Assembly (NCBI RefSeq): GCF_021533215.1
Contig: NZ_JAJNKA010000003.1
Location: 1 to 64,000, forward strand
From: Portibacter lacus
Lineage (GTDB): Bacteria > Bacteroidota > Bacteroidia > Chitinophagales > Saprospiraceae
Reading direction: 5' to 3'
Length of the DNA: 64,000 bases
The translations under genes were made by a program, and so were the position numbers. Under the pieces are notes generated by a model, which was given only the letters and a program-made list of their open reading frames with translations, was not told the origin of the DNA and did not search any database. Shown here piece by piece: positions 26,272 through 35,920 of the stretch (within the stretch, counting starts at the first letter, position 1; each line of letters starts with the position of its first letter).

Positions 26272-26949
26272 ATGAAAAATTTGCATGTAAGTGTTATCCT
26301 TTTAAGTTGTATGTTATTATTTTCCTTTTCTATAGATGGTCAAAAGAAGACGATTGAAGGAACGGTAACAGCTTTTGGAGGAATAGCAGTTGAAAAGGCT
26401 GAAGTCATGATTAAGAAGTCAAAAACCTCAGTTTTTACAGATTCCAAAGGCTTTTTTTCTATTGAAGGCACAGGAAAAGATAAAATAACGGTACTTGCTT
26501 CTGGCTTTAAAAAGAAAACAATAAAAGTAAGTGATTTGAATTCTTCTGGAGAAATACAACTGGCTGTTGCAAAGGGAGAAAAGGGAGTTCAAATGGCTAT
26601 TGAAAATGGACACATAACACAAAACGTCAGTGTTAAAGCTATAAAATTTGTAAATACAAAACTACCATATGCCTTAGGGTACAATAACATGGTCCAATTG
26701 GTAAAAGGGAAATTTCCAAATTTGGAAGTCACTGGTTCTGAAATCATTTTACGAGGACGTAATAGCAAAACTAATTCGGGTGCATTGATTATATTAAATG
26801 GGGCTAGTTATCCTTGGAGCTCTATCAGCACATTCAATGTTAATGACATTAAGGATATAAAATTGTATACTGGATCTGAAGCCAGTAGGTTTGGTCCTGG
26901 ATCCGGCAACGGGGTTCTGGAAATAATATTAATTTCAGATCAGGAATAG
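26272..26949 (+). CDS. Short secreted protein with carboxypeptidase-like and TonB-receptor plug regions
   Basis: A 225-residue protein with a signal peptide ending near 'SFSIDGQ'. Residues about 25-95 form a carboxypeptidase-regulatory-like beta-sandwich ('KTIEGTVTAFGGIAVEKAEV', 'TDSKGFFSIEGTG'). Residues about 130-220 resemble a TonB-dependent receptor plug ('VQLVKGKFPNLEVTGSEIIL', 'NGASYPWSSISTFNVNDIKD' and 'SRFGPGSGNGVLEIIL'). There is no barrel, and the protein ends naturally after the plug. Stand-alone plug-like proteins of this kind occur in Bacteroidota with unknown roles. It might interact with SusC-like partners, but none is encoded nearby. Confidence 0.75.
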   Translation: MKNLHVSVILLSCMLLFSFSIDGQKKTIEGTVTAFGGIAVEKAEVMIKKSKTSVFTDSKGFFSIEGTGKDKITVLASGFKKKTIKVSDLNSSGEIQLAVAKGEKGVQMAIENGHITQNVSVKAIKFVNTKLPYALGYNNMVQLVKGKFPNLEVTGSEIILRGRNSKTNSGALIILNGASYPWSSISTFNVNDIKDIKLYTGSEASRFGPGSGNGVLEIILISDQE

Positions 26950-27130
26950 ATTAAAAAAAATTTAGTTTTTAATTGCCTTTATTTTCTTTCAGAAACTTTT
27001 CTTCGTTTACCCTTCCTTCATAACTACCTTGCGACACTGCTGAAAAAATTGCGGGGCTGGCTTTGTGGTTTACTAAGACTTAGAAGTGCCATCCTAATGT
27101 AGAAAGGCCTTGCACCTCCTAGAATAATTA

Positions 27131-27215
27131 GCTACCTTTCGGGTAGCCAAACAAACCAGTCACACGCAATGTGTATGATGTTTATGCCTCCCATTTGGCG
27201 TATCGCCGCATACAC
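27131..27215. other. Two hairpins in the 26950-27247 intergenic region
   Basis: GCTACC-tttcg-GGTAGC at 27131-27147 is a compact stem-loop. GTGTATG (27171) with CATACAC (27209), and TATGCC (27183) with GGCGTA (27197), form a nested imperfect hairpin. The second resembles the cassette-end hairpins elsewhere, but no GTT core box was found. Nothing else recognisable in this 298-base gap. Confidence 0.4.
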
Positions 27216-27247
27216 TAAACCATTATCTGTCTCAATGAGCATAATAA

Positions 27248-28543
27248 ATGGATGAAATAGGAAAAGCAATAGAACAGCATTTTGAATTAGGCCTTTCAAT
27301 TGAGCAATCCAATCAAATTGATTCAATATTCCAGGCATTTATGAGAGCAATTCACTTTCCAATATCAGACACTGGCACCGAATCACTACTTAAATTCAAT
27401 TACTTCCGTAAAGCACTAAATGTTTTAACATCTCAACAACTAAAAAAATATAAGACCAAAAAATTAGCAGCAAAAGTAAAAAGTAAAATTAGAGAAAATG
27501 AACAAAAAGAAAGACAAATAAAATACCTAGAAAATGAATATAAAGACGTGCAACTCACTGCAGCTCAGATAGAAAAAATTTATAAAACTAAAAACGAATT
27601 CAAGAAGCGATTAATCGATTTAGAAGAGCAACATGCAGAGATTCTCAGAACTATAGAGAATACTATTAACGATGAGCAAATTGAACAATTAGAAAAACTC
27701 TTCTCGCATCAATTGAGATTACGCAGCATTAGAAAAGTCGAATCAATCAAAAATCAATACAGCTACCTAAGTTTAACAGACGACCAAGCTGAGGCAATAT
27801 CAATTCTTAATGAAAAAGAGAAAAAACAAAGAATACAGAATGATTATAAGTTCAATGATCCATATCTCATAAAACAAGAATTAAAACATATCCTAACGGG
27901 TCAACAATTTGAAATTTATTCACTTAATCAGGAACAGCTGAAAGAAAGGTCTCTACAATCTCAAATTCAAGCGGATTTAGATAAATCTGATGAATTCACA
28001 GAGATTGAAGAATTGATCAACTTTCAAATTGAAAATATTCTCCCGGTAAAATGCAGAATTGCAAAAGAGTTAATTGAGTCGGCAAGTGAAGAAGACTTAC
28101 ATCGTATTGAAGAATTAAAAAGTGCATATAATAATCAAATAGCTGAAAGCGTAATTAAGCAAACAGAAGCACATGCTCAAAAATATGGTTCTCAATTACC
28201 AAACAGCCTTAAATTAAGCATTCTTGAAACGACATTGAGTTATACAAATCCTTCTTCAAGTTTGCTAGGAGATTTAGATTTAAACTTTAATATATTTAGT
28301 GGAATTCAACTTAATGACATACAAAAATCGGATTTAGAAACATTAAAACTGAAACAACGTGAATACAATATTGAGAGACTTGAGAGAAAACTAAAAGGAT
28401 CCTATGCACCTTTGGCTACAATAAGAAGAGAACGAGAAATTCCTGAATTTTTTGAATTATATTCAATTCTGATGCTCGAAAGTGAACCAAAAGCGAATAT
28501 AGAAAAAATGAAAAGTCAACTAGATCGTGAACAACCCAATTAA
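27248..28543 (+). CDS. Helical repeat protein with LTxxQ-like units
   Basis: A 431-residue, strongly charged, helical, cytosolic-looking protein (no signal peptide or membrane helix). I do not recognise it as a named family. It shows repeated units of about 55 residues beginning 'L.LT..Q' and, in two cases, closing with 'LT..Q..iY': residues 14-67 ('LGLSIEQSNQI ... LTSQQLKKY'), 101-155 ('VQLTAAQIEKI'), 174-227 ('LSLTDDQAEAI ... LTGQQFEIY') and 352-410 ('IQLNDIQKSDL'). LTxxQ motifs mark the Spy/CpxP chaperone-like fold, but those are periplasmic and short. Function unknown. Lys/Glu-rich linkers between units suggest coiled coil. Confidence 0.72.
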   Translation: MDEIGKAIEQHFELGLSIEQSNQIDSIFQAFMRAIHFPISDTGTESLLKFNYFRKALNVLTSQQLKKYKTKKLAAKVKSKIRENEQKERQIKYLENEYKDVQLTAAQIEKIYKTKNEFKKRLIDLEEQHAEILRTIENTINDEQIEQLEKLFSHQLRLRSIRKVESIKNQYSYLSLTDDQAEAISILNEKEKKQRIQNDYKFNDPYLIKQELKHILTGQQFEIYSLNQEQLKERSLQSQIQADLDKSDEFTEIEELINFQIENILPVKCRIAKELIESASEEDLHRIEELKSAYNNQIAESVIKQTEAHAQKYGSQLPNSLKLSILETTLSYTNPSSSLLGDLDLNFNIFSGIQLNDIQKSDLETLKLKQREYNIERLERKLKGSYAPLATIRREREIPEFFELYSILMLESEPKANIEKMKSQLDREQPN

Positions 28544-28653
28544 TAGTTCCTATATTATCATTAATAAAAGAAGGTATACTCAGATGATTTCAAATTTTAT
28601 GGATTTATATTTTTACCTTCCCCTTCTTATTCTAACAAACAAATAACATTAAG

Positions 28654-30138
28654 GTGAAGATTAACTATTTAATTATATTTTTTAGCTTACTGTGTATTTC
28701 TTGCAGTGAAAAACAACCTAGTCTTATTTGGGAAAAAAGCAGTTCCAGAATTGGCTCCCAGTCCTCTCCACGCGCATCAGACTTAAACAATGACGGAATT
28801 CTGGACATTGTTATTGGGGCGGGAGAAGATGAGTATCAAAAAAGTAATCAAGGTGTTTTGGCCATAAATGGTGTAACAGGAGACATCATTTGGCAAGCTC
28901 CCTGCATAGATCAAATTTTTAGTTCTCCTACCTTCAATGATATTAATTCCGACAACATTGAAGATGTGATTATTGGAGGAAGATCTAGCCAATTGTATGC
29001 ATTAAATGGCGCAAATGGAGATAGAATATGGCAATATGATCCTGAACAATATTCAACCCATCCTATCTTAAAATATGCGAATAAAAACTTTTATAATAGT
29101 GTTTTAGTACCAGACTCTAATGGAGACGGTGTAAAGGATATTTTAATTTCAAATGGAGGTAATCATGAAGTTTTTGAATTTGTAAAAAAGGGCCGTGAAG
29201 TTGGAGTCTTGCTTATTTTAGATGCTAAATCTGGAGCTGTCATAGCAGCGGATACAGTGCCTGATGGTAATGAAACCTACATGTCTCCAATATATGTAGA
29301 ACAGGACAATGGAAGTAAAATCATAGTTTTTGGTACAGGAGGAGAAACTTTTGCAGGTAACCTATTTATTACAAGACTAGAAGATTTATTGAACAATGAC
29401 TTATCTAAATCTAAAATAATTGCATCTGAAACATCTCATGGTTTTATTGCACCTCCAGTCTTTGTAGATGTTACCAATGATAATATTTTTGACATCCTAG
29501 CAATTTCTCATGCAGGGACAATGTCTGCGATTAATGGAGAAAATTTAAAAAATATTTGGCAATTTAAAATCCCTAACACAGAGTCAAACAATGGACTAGC
29601 TGTAGGCCATTTCACCAATGATGATATACCAGATATCTTTACTTTTGTGAGTAAAGGGAAATGGCCATGGAATACCGGGTCTTATCAAATCATGCTCAAT
29701 GGCCTTACTGGAAAATTAGAGTATATTGATTCAATTGGTTGTCCAAGAGTCTCGTCACCTGTTGTATATGATCTCAATAATGATGAAATTGACGATGTCG
29801 TTTTTAGTTTAGATTCTTTTGATTGTCAAGGCTTTGCTGGTCGTCCTCCTAAAAGCATAGTAAGTAAACTAATAGCTATTAACTTTAAGGACAATGAAAT
29901 AATTCCAATTGACCAAAAGGATAATATGAAAAATGTATTTACAACACCACTTCTTGCTGACCTTGATGGCGATGGATATTTAGATATTATTCATGCCGAT
30001 TATCCACATTCGGCTGATTTAGGTCTTCTTCTATTTGATGGAATGAACATTAAAAGGACCAGAATGCCAATTAAAATTAGTAAGCCTGTAAAATGGGGTG
30101 CATATATGGGGAGTAATGGCGATGGGATATACAGATAA
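28654..30138 (+). CDS. PQQ/FG-GAP-repeat outer-membrane lipoprotein
   Basis: A 494-residue protein with a GTG start and lipoprotein signal ('FSLLCISCSEKQ', lipobox Cys near 17). The mature part is a beta-propeller mixing PQQ-like blades ('LAINGVTGDIIWQAP', 'YALNGANGDRIWQYD') with FG-GAP/EF-hand-like calcium loops ('SDLNNDGILDIVIGAG', 'DSNGDGVKDILIS', 'DLDGDGYLDIIHADY'). Such proteins bind ligands or polymers at the cell surface. The gene stands alone, with 110 bases upstream and 276 bases downstream. No catalytic residues are evident. Confidence 0.82.
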   Translation: MKINYLIIFFSLLCISCSEKQPSLIWEKSSSRIGSQSSPRASDLNNDGILDIVIGAGEDEYQKSNQGVLAINGVTGDIIWQAPCIDQIFSSPTFNDINSDNIEDVIIGGRSSQLYALNGANGDRIWQYDPEQYSTHPILKYANKNFYNSVLVPDSNGDGVKDILISNGGNHEVFEFVKKGREVGVLLILDAKSGAVIAADTVPDGNETYMSPIYVEQDNGSKIIVFGTGGETFAGNLFITRLEDLLNNDLSKSKIIASETSHGFIAPPVFVDVTNDNIFDILAISHAGTMSAINGENLKNIWQFKIPNTESNNGLAVGHFTNDDIPDIFTFVSKGKWPWNTGSYQIMLNGLTGKLEYIDSIGCPRVSSPVVYDLNNDEIDDVVFSLDSFDCQGFAGRPPKSIVSKLIAINFKDNEIIPIDQKDNMKNVFTTPLLADLDGDGYLDIIHADYPHSADLGLLLFDGMNIKRTRMPIKISKPVKWGAYMGSNGDGIYR

Positions 30139-30414
30139 GACGAAGATCCAAGCAATAAGCCTTCAAAACGAATTTTGGCCAGTAAATTGCCTGCTCAGTA
30201 TTCCTTCAACCTTCCCGTAATATTCAAATGCAACATTTTCTTATGTTCTCGTTTCTACCGAAATAAATAAATGTATGATTTATTAGTCTACGATCTTTCA
30301 TTGGTTGTTCACACTTTTCATTTTATCAAATAATGAAATACATACCTAATTAGACTAACTAATCTCTCTTCCTATATATTAATATTATCTTCATATTTCA
30401 AGTAAAATTATAGA

Positions 30415-32223
30415 ATGACCAAAATTTATTGTTTTGCGCTATTGATCGTTTTTTTAATATCATGTAATGCTATTAAAAACTTAGGAGATTCGCCTTTAGC
30501 AGAGGAAAAGACTGCACCCTTTAGCCAAGTAGATTTTAGAGCAGATCAAATCTTTGTAACCATAGATTACAAAGAATATCAGTGGCTCAAGTTGGATACT
30601 TTAGAAGTTTCAAATATTAAAGAATTATTCGAAGAAAATTATGATAATAACTGGAAGAAAAGAATGTCAGAAGATCTCGTCGAATATCTCAACAAACTCA
30701 ACATTTATCCAAAAAAGCAGGAGGCTTTCACATTAAAAAATGATAACGGGGAAGTTATCTCTCTCTTATTAAAATTTAATGAAAAAAAGAGGGAGCTAGC
30801 AAAAGAGCATTTTGAATCAACGTACGATAAAGACATTGACATCAACCTGCTACTTTCTAAGCAAGAAGCAATTGCAGATATCAATCAGTTGCAAAATCTT
30901 ATTCATCATAAATACTCCTACTATTTTCTTAATGATGTAAATTTAGAAGAAGAAATCCAACTTCTGAAAGACGGATTAGAACCGCAAATATCCACTTATG
31001 ATTTAGCGCTAAGAATAGGACAATTGTTAAATAAGTTTGGCGATGGACACACCAGAATTCATAATGTAAATTTTAAAGAGAACGGTACCCTACCCTTTTC
31101 TGTTAATGCATATGACGGAAAGGTAGTTTGTTCTAAAGATGGAAAATTGCTTTCTGATGACCACCCTTACCTTCATTCGATTAATGGAATTTCGGTGTCA
31201 CAGCTTTTAGCCACTTCAGAAGAATACCTTGCATCAGATGCTTCTCCCCAGTTTAAAGAATATTTAAAAGTTTCTCGCTTAAGTCGTATAGGAGAAATAC
31301 TAAGACTTAATGGATCTATTGATAACGAATTAACGATATACCTAGCATCGGAGGAAGGAGAAACGACATCCATAACGCAGTATATAAATGAATATAAATC
31401 TGGCAAAGACTTGAGTCGGGCCCAGATTGCCCAGTTGATGGAAGAAAGAAATAATTATGACCCATTTGAAGTAAAACACTTTGATAATATCGGTTATTTA
31501 AAAATTAAATCAATGGAGGCACTTAGTGGAAAAGATGCGAAACAATTACCACTAAATGACTTTGAAAAATCTAAAGGACTCATCATCGATGTAAGGAATA
31601 ATGGCGGAGGCATGAGAGATATTCTTCTTGAATTAGCTCCTCATTTGATTAGTGAGGAACAAGGTTTCGTAGTTGGAAACGTAGCTAGATTGCGCACCAA
31701 TAAACCGAGCAAGAATCATGACTTAAGTGACAGATATCTTTATCAAATGGAAGATGAATATTTTGCAGAAGATGCAAAATCTAAGATTAAGGCTTGGACC
31801 AAACATTTTACACCAAGTGTCACCCTTGATGAAAATCTATATACTCCGAATTATTATTTGCTCATAGAAAGTCATGAAAATCCTAAATTTGCTCATATAC
31901 CTATCGTTGTATTAATGAATGAAGGATGCTTTTCTGCAACAGATATCTTTTTATCAACACTTAAAGAAATAGATAACGTAACCTTAATCGGTACAGCAAG
32001 CGGAGGAGGAAGTGGAAGGTCGAAAAGGTACCGATTAGATCATTCTTTAATAGAATTCAGATTATCTTCTATAGTATCATATCAGCCGAATGGAGATTTG
32101 TATGATGGGATAGGCGTTCATCCAGATATAGAAGTTATGCCTAGTGGAATATCCGATATCTTAAATGAAACAGATAGCCAGCTAGATTACGCATTGAATT
32201 TTTTAAAAGAAAAATGGAAATAA
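30415..32223 (+). CDS. S41-family (C-terminal processing) peptidase lipoprotein
   Basis: A 602-residue protein with a lipoprotein signal ('LLIVFLISCNAIK'). The C-terminal half is an S41/tail-specific protease domain: 'GLIIDVRNNGGG' (about residue 385), the nucleophile Ser507 in 'NEGCFSATDIF', 'LIGTASGGGSG' and 'YDGIGVHPDIEV'. The N-terminal half contains a predicted helical S41-associated region and a PDZ-like stretch ('LHSINGISVSQLL'). This family resembles secreted S41 enzymes of Bacteroidota. Its substrate is unknown. It forms its own transcription unit. Confidence 0.88.
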   Translation: MTKIYCFALLIVFLISCNAIKNLGDSPLAEEKTAPFSQVDFRADQIFVTIDYKEYQWLKLDTLEVSNIKELFEENYDNNWKKRMSEDLVEYLNKLNIYPKKQEAFTLKNDNGEVISLLLKFNEKKRELAKEHFESTYDKDIDINLLLSKQEAIADINQLQNLIHHKYSYYFLNDVNLEEEIQLLKDGLEPQISTYDLALRIGQLLNKFGDGHTRIHNVNFKENGTLPFSVNAYDGKVVCSKDGKLLSDDHPYLHSINGISVSQLLATSEEYLASDASPQFKEYLKVSRLSRIGEILRLNGSIDNELTIYLASEEGETTSITQYINEYKSGKDLSRAQIAQLMEERNNYDPFEVKHFDNIGYLKIKSMEALSGKDAKQLPLNDFEKSKGLIIDVRNNGGGMRDILLELAPHLISEEQGFVVGNVARLRTNKPSKNHDLSDRYLYQMEDEYFAEDAKSKIKAWTKHFTPSVTLDENLYTPNYYLLIESHENPKFAHIPIVVLMNEGCFSATDIFLSTLKEIDNVTLIGTASGGGSGRSKRYRLDHSLIEFRLSSIVSYQPNGDLYDGIGVHPDIEVMPSGISDILNETDSQLDYALNFLKEKWK

Positions 32224-32394
32224 TACGATGATCCAAAATTTAACAACAAGTTTTTCAGCTTTCACACTTTTGATTGTGTTGGACGGAGGATGGAGTGCTT
32301 ATTAAGCAAACCCTTTCTTTAGCATTTTATCATTTTTAAATATTGACTTTTGACATTAAAATACAGAATACACAAAATTAAAAAGCTTTAAGTA

Positions 32395-33570
32395 ATGAAT
32401 GTAAATTTAAAAGTACTCCTCTCTCTAATCATTTTTTCTTTAATAGGCCATTCGCTTTTCAGTCAAGAATCTATGCTTTGCCAAGGTGGGCACTGGTCGG
32501 AAGATGAGGCCAATCTGAAAATGAAAGAATTTGCTGCATCATGGGATGATGTAACCTCTTGGGAAGAAAGAGCAAGACGAATCAAAGCTCAAATTCTTAA
32601 AGGAATGCAGTTCGAAAAAATGCCAAGGACAGTGGGAAATTTCAAAGAAATCATTACCAATAAGAGAGAAATGGATGGCTATACCGTCGAAAACTTTGCC
32701 CTCGAAAGTTTCCCTGGATTTTACGTAACTGGAAATCTATATCGCCCGATTTCTAATAAATCAAAGTTGGCTGCTATTCTGAGCCCACACGGTCATCTAG
32801 CAGATAAGCGATTTACGGATTATGTTCAAAAGAGGTGTGCTGTATTAGCTAAAATGGGTGCAATTGTGATTGCTTATGATATGGTGGGATACGGAGAATC
32901 CAACCAAGTGACTCACAAAATGCCTATAAGTCTGCTCCTTCAGACCAAAAACAGCCAAAGGGTTCTAGACTACCTACTTTCAAGATCTGATGTAGATCCA
33001 GAACGCATAGGAATGACTGGTGGCTCTGGTGGTGGAACGCAAACTTTCATGCTGGCTGCAATAGATGATCGAATTAAGGCTTCGGCTCCCGTAGTTCAAG
33101 TCTCTGCTCATTTTTTCGGAGGTTGCGCTTGCGAAAGTGGCATGCCTGTTCATAAAAGCAAAAACCACCAGACGAATAATGTCGAAATAGCCGCTCTCCA
33201 TGCTCCTAGACCGATGATTCTGGTTTCAGACGGTAATGACTGGACCAGAAACACTCCCAGAATTGAATTCCCTTACATCCAAAAAGTATACGCTTTATAC
33301 AATGCTGAAAACCGAACAGAAAATGTACACTTACCGCTAGAAAAGCATGATTATGGATATTCTAAGCGAGCAGCTGTCTACAATTTCTTTTCTCACTACC
33401 TCGACCTCAACAGCCGGATGGTTACTGATGATTCAGGTTTTAACGAAGAATTTGTCACTATTTTGCCTAAGGAAGAATTAAAAGTTTTTAATGAAAAAAA
33501 TCCAAGACCTAAAGGTCTACTACAAGGTGATGAAGCAGTAATGAAATACTTAAAAATTGACATAGAATAA
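32395..33570 (+). CDS. Secreted alpha/beta hydrolase (acetyl-xylan-esterase-like)
   Basis: A 391-residue protein with a signal peptide ending near 'GHSLFSQ'. It has an alpha/beta hydrolase fold with oxyanion region 'ILSPHGHLADKRF', nucleophile Ser211 in 'GMTGGSGGGTQTF', an acidic residue near 'LVSDGNDWT', and a late His in 'EKHDYGYSKR'. The architecture resembles the family 7/15 carbohydrate esterase and dienelactone-hydrolase-like proteins, with an extra 70-residue N-terminal segment. It probably deacylates a polysaccharide. A link to the xylan operon at 52400 is possible by function but not by position. Confidence 0.78.
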   Translation: MNVNLKVLLSLIIFSLIGHSLFSQESMLCQGGHWSEDEANLKMKEFAASWDDVTSWEERARRIKAQILKGMQFEKMPRTVGNFKEIITNKREMDGYTVENFALESFPGFYVTGNLYRPISNKSKLAAILSPHGHLADKRFTDYVQKRCAVLAKMGAIVIAYDMVGYGESNQVTHKMPISLLLQTKNSQRVLDYLLSRSDVDPERIGMTGGSGGGTQTFMLAAIDDRIKASAPVVQVSAHFFGGCACESGMPVHKSKNHQTNNVEIAALHAPRPMILVSDGNDWTRNTPRIEFPYIQKVYALYNAENRTENVHLPLEKHDYGYSKRAAVYNFFSHYLDLNSRMVTDDSGFNEEFVTILPKEELKVFNEKNPRPKGLLQGDEAVMKYLKIDIE

Positions 33571-33611
33571 TTGCTATGTATCTTAAAATCAATATGGGTA
33601 ACTCTATGATT

Positions 33612-34634
33612 CTATGATTCTATGATCAGTTTTTTATCCTTATCTTCAAAGGGTGAAAATTCAACATTCAAATAAGCTCCACTAGCATTATCATCCGTTA
33701 CTATTTGTGCCGTACCTTTGACTAATTCCATGGAAAATCGATGCGTATGTCCAGCAAAAACACCGAGCACATTTGGTGCAGAAAATACTTCCTTATGAAA
33801 ATCAAAAGTCGCCTGGCTATGTCCCGATGCTGGCCACTTCGGTCTTCGTTCTATTTTATAATTGGTATCATTCTCTGCTCCCCAATTTGGATTTCCGCAA
33901 CCAAATAACATTCGTTTTCCAGGAGCATACATCGGTATATGAACTAAAACGACAAGCGGCATTCCACTGTCCACTTGCTCTCTAAAGAATGCAAGCTGTT
34001 CCTTATTTACCTCGTAAGTAGAATTATCAATCGCCACAAACCGAACGCCTTTCACATCAGTGGTCGCCATGAGCGGATGCTTTCCTTGATATAACGGCAA
34101 TAATCTCTTTCGAGTCCATGTATCTCGCAATTCATCGAGACTTCCTTCCATTCCCTCATAATGCCAGTCATGATTTCCAGCGATATAAATATAAGGGATG
34201 CCCGTCTCTTTTAATCGTTCTAACACCCATTCGATCGCAATCTCAGACGGAAAACTAAATAAATCACCCACCAATGTTAATAGATCTGCATTGGCTTCTT
34301 TTGCTAATTTAAGTGTATTAACAAAAGTCTCTTCTGGATTGGTCTTTTCTTGCGTTTTAAAATGGGTTGTAGAATTATAAGCTTTCGCCATTCGGCCACT
34401 AAACTCTTGATAAGGAACTCCTCTTTCATCATCTTTGAAAAGATGCGTATCTGTAATATGAAAAATACGAAGTGGTTCTTTAATTGCCTCGGAATAAAAG
34501 GATAGATTATTCTCTTCCACATTCAAACAAATCTTTGCCTTCTTCTTATTTTTTTTCGTGGTCAATGTTTTACCTGTCAGTCCTAAAGCTAATAAAGCGG
34601 CAGTGGATTTTTGAAAGAAAGATCTACGAATCAT
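33612..34634 (-). CDS. Tat-exported metallophosphoesterase
   Basis: A 340-residue protein starting with a twin-arginine leader ('MIRRSFFQKSTAALLALGLTG'-like). The calcineurin-type metal motifs appear in order: 'HITDTHLF', 'LVGDLFSFP', 'IAGNHDWHYEG', 'VLVHIPMYAP' and 'FAGHTHRFS'. These coordinate two metal ions for phosphoester hydrolysis. Tat export fits a metallated periplasmic enzyme. It is convergent with the preceding hydrolase gene, the two stops 41 bases apart. Substrate unknown. Confidence 0.9.
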   Translation of the reverse strand: MIRRSFFQKSTAALLALGLTGKTLTTKKNKKKAKICLNVEENNLSFYSEAIKEPLRIFHITDTHLFKDDERGVPYQEFSGRMAKAYNSTTHFKTQEKTNPEETFVNTLKLAKEANADLLTLVGDLFSFPSEIAIEWVLERLKETGIPYIYIAGNHDWHYEGMEGSLDELRDTWTRKRLLPLYQGKHPLMATTDVKGVRFVAIDNSTYEVNKEQLAFFREQVDSGMPLVVLVHIPMYAPGKRMLFGCGNPNWGAENDTNYKIERRPKWPASGHSQATFDFHKEVFSAPNVLGVFAGHTHRFSMELVKGTAQIVTDDNASGAYLNVEFSPFEDKDKKLIIES

Positions 34635-35003
34635 AATGGAATGGATTGTTTATATAAAGTTTTATGTATGTCAATTTTCGAAGTCTACAAATATATAAAA
34701 TTTGACCTATCAATTAAAGTTGAAGGACAATAGTTATTTCACTGATGTTTATGGATCTTTTATAAAAAAGCATTTGATCTTATCAACGAAGTGAAACTAA
34801 AAATTAAACTGATCAATTTTGATTAGCTTTGTGAAAATGAAGCAACTTCTGCATTAAAAGAAATCCTTAATCAGCATCTAAAATTAACCCTAGTTAATTC
34901 TTCACCGTTGATAATAATAAAACAAGTACATTTCTTTAGCTATTCATTAATAGAAAACATATTATGGCTTTGTAAAAATTAGCGGAGCAGCAACCAAAAC
35001 TAT
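34635..35003. other. Intergenic region, 369 bases, divergent promoter space
   Basis: AT-rich region between the minus-strand phosphoesterase and a plus-strand hydrolase. TAGCTTTG at 34824-34831 is an exact TAnnTTTG box, but it lies 170 bases from the next start and no TTG -33 element was seen at the right spacing. No ORF or strong hairpin noticed. Confidence 0.5.
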
Positions 35004-35795
35004 ATGATAAAAATAACAAACTTAATATTCCTAATTTTAATGACAACAGCTGCAATTTCCCAAGTACCGAAGAAATCAGAACTCGTACATATTAATGGAA
35101 AAAAAATTTACTATGAAGCTTATGGTGAAGGCTCACCTCTAATTCTATTGCATGGTTATACTCAATCCTCTATATCTTGGAAACCATATGTTAAGGATTT
35201 TGAGAATGAATATGAAGTTTATATTATCGATCTAACAGGTCACGGTCAATCAGAACCATTTAAGGAAGAGTTGTCTATAAAGTCCGTCGCTCATGATTTG
35301 GATGCCTTGATCCAATATTTACAATTAGAAAAAGTCAAAGCTATTGGATTCAGTTTTGGTGGAGATGTCTTGTATCAATTAGCCTTAATTAATCCTCCTC
35401 TAGTCACATCTATGATCACCATCGGTGCAGTTGGCACTTGGTCTATTAAAGATTTCCCAGATTACTTACAAGCATTTACATTCGAAAATCGTAATAATTT
35501 CCCTTGGCTTCAGACATTGCATAAAGGTGATGAACAAATCATAGGTATGATGGAACAGTTTAAGAATTATACAGTCCGATTAAGTGATCTAGACTTACAA
35601 ACCATAAAGCCAGAAGTACTTATCATGGTTGGTGATAATGACGAAGGAATGGATTTCATAGAAGTGTTTCGAGCTAAGAAAAATTTACCTAAGTCTGATC
35701 TTTGGGTTCTTCCTAATGTTGCCCACGGAGCACATGAAGGTGAAACAAGAGAAGAATTCATCATTAAGGCAAATGCTTTTCTATCTAAATTCTAG
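35004..35795 (+). CDS. Secreted alpha/beta-fold hydrolase
   Basis: A 263-residue protein with a short signal peptide ('LMTTAAISQ'). Motifs are 'PLILLHGYTQSS' (oxyanion loop), 'DLTGHGQSE', nucleophile Ser117 in 'AIGFSFGGDV', an Asp in 'MVGDNDEGMD' and a C-terminal His in 'VLPNVAHGAH'. The full triad is present and the length is standard for the family. It is followed by an ABC export operon after 125 bases, probably as a separate unit. Substrate unknown. Confidence 0.88.
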   Translation: MIKITNLIFLILMTTAAISQVPKKSELVHINGKKIYYEAYGEGSPLILLHGYTQSSISWKPYVKDFENEYEVYIIDLTGHGQSEPFKEELSIKSVAHDLDALIQYLQLEKVKAIGFSFGGDVLYQLALINPPLVTSMITIGAVGTWSIKDFPDYLQAFTFENRNNFPWLQTLHKGDEQIIGMMEQFKNYTVRLSDLDLQTIKPEVLIMVGDNDEGMDFIEVFRAKKNLPKSDLWVLPNVAHGAHEGETREEFIIKANAFLSKF

Positions 35796-35920
35796 TTATG
35801 AAACGACCAGAACGTCATCTATTGTTGCAACACTTTTTAGTAAACGTTTTTTCGAAAAAGTATATTTGAAATCATAAACAAATCTCTACATTCCTTGTTA
35901 ATAAACAAAATTCAGAATAT

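Noticed and set aside
27171-27215. Nested hairpin as another attC site
   Set aside because: No GTT core or RYYYAAC box at the ends; kept only as an unexplained hairpin.
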